Assembly: GCA_019022495.1 (NCBI GenBank) | Contig: JAFEKR010000027.1 | Span: 347,501-411,500 of the forward strand | Source of the DNA: Epichloe hybrida | Taxonomy: Eukaryota; Ascomycota; Sordariomycetes; Hypocreales; Clavicipitaceae | Length of the DNA: 64,000 bases | Direction of reading: 5' to 3' | Notes under the pieces: generated by a model | What the model was told of the DNA's origin: nothing | Seen by the model: the letters and a program-made list of their open reading frames with translations, nothing else | Databases searched by the model: none | Position numbers and translations under genes: made by a program | Part shown: positions 57,930-64,000 of the stretch, piece by piece | How positions within the stretch are numbered: position 1 is the first letter of the stretch | How the letters are laid out: every line of letters starts with the position of its first letter

Positions 57930-60900
57930 ATGGCCGGGATCGATGCTATTTTGCTATCGCAGGACGAAGATGGGTTCTCCAGCCCGACACTTGGCAAGAA
58001 GTCGCGTCAGGATCCTGAAGCTCTCAAGCGTCAGCTGGAGGACAAGTTTCTCACTCCGTCACACGAGTTCTCCATCGAATGGCTTAACCGGCTGCAGCAG
58101 CGATGGGACTTTGAACCCGACTACACCTCCTTGTTCAAGATTGCGCCTCCTCAGACCCGGACTGTCACAAGATTTCTTCGACAGGGATTGGAAGGCAGGG
58201 TGACTGGCTACAAAAATGTGACCGTTCCCTCGAATCGCGCCACAGCAAAGAACTCGACGAGTCTGCTTCGAAAACCCGCCAATCGGGTAGACTTTGTGCG
58301 CGGAGCTGCCGGATTCTTTCCTTTTGCTCCTGGAGGCTTGGAGGGCATTGAGGCCACCGCTGCGTTGGAGGATCAGATTCACGCGGGAGATGCACCAGAA
58401 GAAGGAGCAAAGGCAAACAAGCTTGACAGGGTGATCCAGCTGGGTGAGGGGGGACTCCTGCGTATAGCGCCCGGATTGGACCGTGGTATCGACTTCAGCA
58501 AAAAGCAGAGCATACCCGATGAGGAGGCAGCCATCGCCGTGAAGAACGTATTGGAAGAGGAGCCAGAAGATGCCGAGGTGACGCGTGGTACCGGGGGGGG
58601 GTTGGAAAACGGCGGCTCTCATTCTGGAGAAGTATTTGACGATGAAGATGGTGACGGTGGTGACGATGACATCGACGACATACTGCCCGTTGAGTTCCCT
58701 GCTCTGGAGCCCCATGGCGTGCTAGCGGCATCGAGCGCTCGCAAGGCCGGGCGAGAATGGGCTCACATGGTGGACATCAGGCAAGGCATGCCGAACTTCC
58801 GAGAGCTGGTGCCCGACATGGCGAGAGAGTGGCCCTTCGAGCTCGATACTTTCCAAAAGGAAGCTGTATACCATCTTGAAAACGGCGACTCGGTATTTGT
58901 CGCCGCACACACTTCAGCAGGCAAGACAGTCGTGGCCGAATATGCCATTGCTTTGGCTGCCAAGCATATGACCAAGGCAATCTACACATCTCCAATCAAG
59001 GCGTTGAGTAACCAGAAGTTTCGCGACTTCCGACAGACATTCGACGAGGTCGGCATTCTCACGGGAGATGTGCAGATCAATCCCGAGGCTAGCTGCCTGA
59101 TCATGACGACGGAGATTCTGCGGAGCATGCTGTACCGAGGAGCGGATTTGATCCGCGATGTTGAATACGTCATCTTTGATGAGGTACACTATGTGAACGA
59201 TTACGAGCGTGGTGTTGTGTGGGAAGAGGTCATTATCATGCTGCCCGAACATATTTCACTTATTCTTCTTTCGGCCACGGTGCCCAACACTCACGAATTC
59301 GCATCCTGGGTTGGGCGGACGAAACAAAAGGACATTTACGTCATTTCGACGTCGAAACGACCCGTGCCCCTCGAGCATTACCTCTGGGCCGGCAAGGATG
59401 TTCACAAGATTGTTGACTCGGACAAGAAGTTCATCGAAAAGGGCTGGAAGGACGCGCACGTTGCTGCTCAAGGGAAAGACAAGTCAGCCACAGCTCAAAA
59501 CACAATGGCCACGCGAGGTGGAAATCCTCGAGGCGGCCAGCGAGGCGGCCCTCAGAGAGGAGGCCCTCCACAACGTGGCGGAAGAGGAGGTGGTCAGCAA
59601 AGAGGTCGTGGAGGACCTCCTCGAGCTAGCCATGCCCCTGGCCACATGGGCCGCGGTGGACGTGCTGGAGGCATGACCTCTGCTGCTCAGGACAAGAACT
59701 TGTGGGTTCATCTTGTTCAATTTTTGAAGAAGAGGACGCTGTTACCGGCTTGCATATTCGTCTTCTCCAAGAAACGATGCGAGGAAAACGCAGACGCGCT
59801 GAGCAATCAGGACTTTTGTACCGCCAAGGAAAAGAGTCACATCCACATGATCATCGAGAGGTCTATCGTGAGATTGAAGCCTGAAGATAGGTTGCTACCT
59901 CAAATCATCAGACTGAGAGAACTCCTGAGCAGAGGCATCGCTGTTCATCATGGAGGGTTGCTCCCCATTGTTAAAGAAATGGTGGAGATTCTCTTTGCCC
60001 AGACCCTCGTCAAAGTACTCTTTGCGACGGAGACATTCGCCATGGGTCTCAACTTGCCGACGAGGACAGTTGTGTTCTCGGGTTATCGCAAGCATGATGG
60101 ACACTCGTTCCGAAATCTGCTGCCCGGCGAGTACACCCAGATGGCTGGCCGAGCCGGGCGTCGTGGTCTCGATACCGTCGGATCTGTCATCATTGTCCCG
60201 CCAGGAGGCTCCAACGACGTGCCACCAGTGGCGGAGCTGCGCAGCATGATCCTAGGCGAGCCGTCCAAGCTGCGGTCTCAATTTCGACTGACGTACAACA
60301 TGATTCTCAACCTGCTCCGGGTCGAGGCGCTCAAGATTGAGGAGATGATTAAGCGTAGCTTCTCAGAGCACGCGACGCAGCAGCTGCTTCCCGAGCACGA
60401 AAAGGATGTCAAGCTAGCACAGGCTGATCTCGCCAAGGTCAAGCGAGAGTCGTGCAAAGTTTGCGACGTGGCCATGGATGAATGTCACCAAGCTGCGCAA
60501 GACTACAGGCAGCTGACTATGGAATTGTACAAGGGCCTTTTGCGCATCAACATCGGACGGAGGATGTTCGCCCAACAGCGGCTCGTCGTCTTCAACTGGG
60601 AAGGCATTCGAACAGTAGGCATTCTCCTGTCAGAGGGCATGAGCCCGCGGGGTTCCTTGGATGACCCCGTCTTGCACGTATGTGCAATCAAGCCTACACG
60701 AGAGCGCCGAGATGCAACAGACCAGCTGCCCTTTATCCCCGCACTCAGGAGGTACCTGCACAAGCCGGCGCCCGAGGGCAAGCGACGCTCGCCCATTCGG
60801 GTTCTGCATGTGCCACTTGGCGACGTGGAGTGCTTGACGAAATGGGTTCTCAAGGGCACAGTTCCGGAGATTTTCCAGGGCGGCGGCGCGGGCCAGAAAG

Positions 60901-61834
60901 CCTATGATCGATTACAGGATATCTGCTCCGGCTGGGACACTCGCTTGGACGAGGCAGACATGGGCAAGATCAAGAGCCTAGCGCTCCAAGAAATGGTCGA
61001 AAAGAGAACACAGCTGGTCAAGGCGGTGACGGACTCCCCCGCGACCAAGTGTCCCAGTTTCCTCAAACATGTAAAGTCCACGTTTCGTCCATCTTCATCT
61101 ACCCACGCAACTTGGTGTCTCGCATGCAAAAGAAAGCTAACTAGTCTTCCAAGTTTGCCATGTGCCACGACGAATGGCTCATCAAAGAGCACATTTTCCA
61201 GTTGAAACAATCTCTCTCGGACCAAAACCTCCAGCTTCTCCCAGACTACGAGCAGCGCGTGCAGGTCCTCAAAGAACTCGACTTCATCGACTCGGCCACG
61301 CGCATCCAGCTCAAGGGCAAAGTGGCCTGCGAGGTACACTCTGGCGACGAGCTTGTCCTCACCGAACTCATTCTCGACAACGTCCTCGCCGAGTTCGAGC
61401 CTGCCGAGATAGCGGCTCTCCTGTCGGCATTCGTGTTCCAGGAGAAGACGCTCGTGGAGCCCTCCCTGACGGGCAACCTCGAGAAAGGTCGCGACACCAT
61501 TATCGCCATTTCCGAAAAGGTGAACAGTGTACAGACGAGACTGCAGGTGATTCAGTCGGCGGACGATTCCAACGATTTCGCGAGCAGGCCGCGGTTCGGC
61601 CTCATGGAAGTGGTGTACGAGTGGGCGAGAGGCATGAGCTTCAAGAACATTACTGGCTTGACGGACGTGCTGGAGGGCACGATTGTGAGGACGATTACCA
61701 GACTGGATGAGACGTGCAGGGAGGTCAAGAACGCGGCGAGGATCGTGGGAGATCCGGAACTGTATGGCAAGATGCAGGAGGCGCAGGAGCTGATCAAGAG
61801 GGATATCACGGCTGTAGCCAGTTTGTACATGTAG
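57930..61834 (+). CDS. ski2: Ski2-type DEVH-box RNA helicase of the SKI complex
   Basis: Exons 57930-61070 and 61154-61834; the 83-nt intron has branch GCTAAC and acceptor CCAAG; 1273 aa. It unwinds mRNA and threads it to the cytoplasmic exosome for 3'-5' decay, with Ski3 and Ski8. The N-terminal Ski2 region (RQDPEALKRQLEDKFLTP) is followed by an acidic stretch near residues 210-250. Helicase core: motif I HTSAGKTVVAEYA (about 330), TSPIKALSNQKFRDF, DEVH box IFDEVHYVND (about 414), SATVPN, then motif VI QMAGRAGRRGLD (about 735). An RGG-rich insertion (residues about 528-582) follows domain 1, then an arch-like domain and the C-terminal DSHCT domain (FGLMEVVYEWARG). Length agrees with yeast Ski2 (1287). 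Mtr4 is less likely because of the N-terminal region. Confidence 0.95.
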
Positions 61835-62149
61835 CGAGTTGCTGCTGTGACGGCTGCGTGAGCTTTCGCTGGGACACCTGTGTGAATTTGGGGTGGGTTG
61901 AATATGCATTCGGGTATTTCGTCCAAGAAAAAAAAAATTGCCCATGACAGCTAGGCCCATCGACAATGATGACTGTCACGGTAGATGATCAGCCAACACA
62001 GACAGGGCATTGGAGAGCACTGGGCCCCAGTCATAATTCCATTCTACGTTCAAGTGCCCAAAAAAAAAAAAACCCCCTCCAAATGCCAAGCAATGACGAA
62101 TTCATCCCGATTCGCTCCAGGTAAAAAAAAAAAACCATCAAAACCAAAC
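61835..62149. other. Short intergenic region between convergent ski2 and did2
   Basis: About 315 bp with three A-runs (61927, 62059 and 62123 regions), consistent with facing 3' UTRs. No gene seen. Confidence 0.55.
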
Positions 62150-62829
62150 TCAAGCGCGCAACGCCCTCAATCTCTGCTGCAGCTGCTCGTCCTCCTCAGT
62201 CGACACGTCATTCCTGTTCTGGGGCTCCGGATCCGCAGGCGTCGCCTGGTTCAGCTGCTGCTTCAGCTCGATGCCCGCATCATCCGCCAGCTTGCCGAGC
62301 AGTTCGTGGACAGCATCCTCGGGGACCTGCGCCGAGGTCGATTGCGCAAACGCATCCTGGTAGATGGAGTTTGTCATGGCGTACTCCTCATTCTGCTCCT
62401 TGAACTGCTCGAGGACGCCGAGGCTCTGTGCGAGACAGCAATGTCAGCCGGGGGGGGGGGGGGGGAGGAGAGCAGTGTACCTACCTTTGCCGGCGTGGCA
62501 TTCTTCTGCGCGACATTCATAACCTTTGAGCTCTGCGCCATCATGTGCGTCATGCGGTTCATCGAGTTGTTGGCCTGGATCTGGGCGGCGCCCAGCTCCG
62601 CCATGTCGGCGACCTGGTCCATCTGCGAGGCGAGCGCCTGCTTGGTGAGCAGCATCTTGGCCTTTTGATAGGCCTTTTGGGTCTCGCCCTTTTTGAGGAG
62701 GTCCTGGATCTGCTTCTTGAGGATGGGGTCCTGCTTGGCGGCCTTTTGGGCCTCGCGGCGGGCCTGCTTGGCTTGGAAGCGCGCCTGGAACTCGACTTGC
62801 ATGTCGCGGGCGAGGGCGCGGTTGGACAT
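62150..62829 (-). CDS. did2: ESCRT-III-associated protein Did2/CHMP1 (Vps46)
   Basis: Complement(62150-62425, 62485-62829), 206 aa; the donor is GTAGGT and the acceptor CGCACAG. Snf7-family protein: a basic N-terminal helix and long coiled helices (KQARREAQKAAKQDP, KKGETQKAYQKAKMLLTKQA, QVADMAELGAAQIQANNSMN), then an acidic C-terminal helix. The C-terminus (EEDEQLQQRLRALRA) matches the MIM1 motif that binds the MIT domain of Vps4. Did2 recruits Vps4 to disassemble ESCRT-III at endosomes in multivesicular body sorting. The start ATG 62829 opens MSNRALARDM and no better upstream start exists. The 59-nt intron contains a run of 16 G on the plus strand (62450-62465), a pure C-tract in the transcript. 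Confidence 0.93.
62450..62465. repeat. G16/C16 homopolymer inside the did2 intron
   Basis: Sixteen G on the plus strand, equal to a C16 tract in the pre-mRNA just upstream of the CTGAC branch site. Its length may be misread or variable. Confidence 0.9.
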
Positions 62830-63264
62830 TGTTGGTGATGTTTGAATCGTCGCGGTCGGGGGTGGTAAGGGGGTGGGTGTGGTCGAGGATTGCGAAAGGA
62901 AGTGGAAGGCGACGAAGGGGCGTTGTTGGTTTGTTCTTGTTTCGGCCTGGCCGCGCGCTGTTTTGTCATGTGAGTGGAGACGACACGAGGCAACCCCTCC
63001 GTGTCGGCGACAACCACATTACCTGTGTTTAGCATACCAGGCTCTTGTCGGCCGACCCACGTCTCCGTCGCGCCCTGAAGGATTTTATCATATTGAGGCA
63101 GAGATCGCCACAGGTACGCACATCGTTGAACCTGGAGTCCCAAAGACTCCGGACACAAAAAAGAAAATGCCCGTCCTGTCCCAGAGATATCGCCACCCGT
63201 AAGGGCCTGATCCACGAGCCGGTGCAAACTTTGCACGAGTGCAAAATGCACATAAGCGGACGCG
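62830..63264. other. did2 promoter region up to AT-rich DNA
   Basis: No gene seen. The stretch has normal composition and ends abruptly near 63265 (GGACGCGCTAGCTATTTTTATT), where AT-rich DNA begins. Confidence 0.5.
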
Positions 63265-63577
63265 CTAGCTATTTTTATTAGCTAAGATCTATAGAAATTT
63301 ATAGAACTTTATCTAAATTACATAAACACTATAACTACCCTTATTTATAATATATCTTTTTAACTAAGGCTATATAAATACTTATAATAGGCTTAAATAC
63401 TAAGAAAAAAGCAAATTCTACTATTTTCTAGGTATAAACTATATACTTTATGTTATACCTAGGTAAAGTTTACACTAGTATAAAGTTTATACTTAGCTAT
63501 AAGCTATAATAACGTTTCTAGGGGTCTATAACCTCTTAATTAATTAATTTATTATAGATAAAGACGCTAATAATAAC
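63265..63577. other. AT-rich DNA before the B3 LTR
   Basis: TpA-rich sequence with TACCTAGGTAAAG-like inverted motifs near 63455-63475 and AATTAATTAATT near 63538. No family was recognised. It is the start of a second heterochromatin-like block. Confidence 0.45.
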
Positions 63578-64000
63578 TGTTAGTATCTATAGGATACCAT
63601 TGACCTACGCGTAGGGTTTTCGGGGTGGACTAAAGTGCACGTAATTATTATATATTCTAGTCTATCTCCGCAAGTAAAAGAGAGATTAAATAAAAGCAAA
63701 GAGAGTACGCTATTTATTATAGGAAAAGGGGCCTTAATTAGGGTTATTAGCAAAGAGGCTATATATGCTAACGCTAATTATAGCGCGGTTAGGCTAGATA
63801 TATGGGTCCGTGATGCAATGCGCCTAGCTAATCAAAGGCGCGTAGCCTTATTAATATTATGCTTATTCTAATACTAGAAACTCTCTCTTTTTAATATAAC
63901 TATTAACATATAATATTAATAAGATAATTAAAAAAGAATTAATAAATAAGTAAGATTAAATAATCACGGATAATATTATAAGAAAAGAGTAGGGGAAAGG
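63578..64000 (-). mobile_element. Copy B3: family-B retrotransposon running off the window
   Basis: A 296-bp LTR (63578-63873; TGTTAGTATC to TTATTCTAATA) is followed by internal sequence equal to B2 42879-43005 (CTAGAAACTCTCTCTTTTTA). It is therefore the 3' LTR side of an element in reverse orientation whose body lies beyond 64000. It shares the GC-rich motif ACGCGTAGGGTTTTCGGGG with the left B2 LTR. Confidence 0.88.

Noticed and set aside
1..64000. Giant cargo element (Starship type) or secondary-metabolite cluster
   Set aside because: No tyrosine recombinase with a DUF3435-like core, polyketide synthase, NRPS or terpene cyclase was seen. The single FAD monooxygenase does not make a cluster.
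1..64000. tRNA and rRNA genes
   Set aside because: No B-box-like GGTTCGAATCC pattern in a cloverleaf context and no rRNA-like stretch was recognised. A covariance-model scan would be needed to exclude a degraded copy.

Overview
The window is nuclear DNA of a filamentous ascomycete. The genes have short GT-AG introns with CTAAC/CTGAC-type branch points, intergenic DNA is rich in CT and AG tracts, and gene content (Rpd3S subunit, PAK kinase Cla4, SKI helicase, ESCRT-III Did2) and protein style point to a Sordariomycete, probably Hypocreales. The species cannot be named from the sequence alone.

Layout. (1) 1-14825 is a GC-balanced, gene-bearing arm: the 3' part of an Rco1-like double-PHD gene (+), a Jsn1/Puf2-type RRM-Pumilio gene (-) and the PAK kinase gene cla4 (-), separated by gene-poor promoter DNA with several short tandem repeats. 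(2) 14826-15545 is an array of about five ~143-bp units at the edge of the next domain. (3) About 15.5-50.85 kb is a block extremely rich in A, T and TpA, with almost no surviving ORF. It has the signature of repeat-induced point mutation (RIP; C-to-T and G-to-A) and consists of nested Ty1/copia-type LTR retrotransposons of three families, called A, B and C here, plus two hAT-like DNA insertions. Several insertion events can be read to the base: B2 inserted in A3 (5-bp duplication AATCT), A3 inserted in A4 (ATATA), and hAT-like elements inserted in B1 and C1 (8-bp duplications). (4) 50.86-63.26 kb is gene-bearing again: an FAD monooxygenase gene (-), a macro-domain-like gene and an acidic-repeat gene (both + and both apparently frameshifted), then the intact housekeeping genes pdb1 (+), ski2 (+) and did2 (-). 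(5) From about 63.27 kb AT-rich DNA resumes, with another family-B LTR at 63578 whose element runs off the window.

How the genes relate. They are not a pathway cluster. Rco1 (chromatin), the Pumilio protein (mRNA), Cla4 (Cdc42/Rac signalling), Pdb1 (mitochondrial pyruvate oxidation), Ski2 (cytoplasmic exosome) and Did2 (endosomal ESCRT-III) are ordinary housekeeping genes on both sides of a heterochromatin-like island. The accessory genes next to the island are those that look broken.

The most informative part is the transposon block. Paired LTRs and empty-site copies inside the same window give a relative chronology, show RIP acting on identical sequences, and reveal a short hAT-like insertion that appears to have escaped or post-dated RIP.
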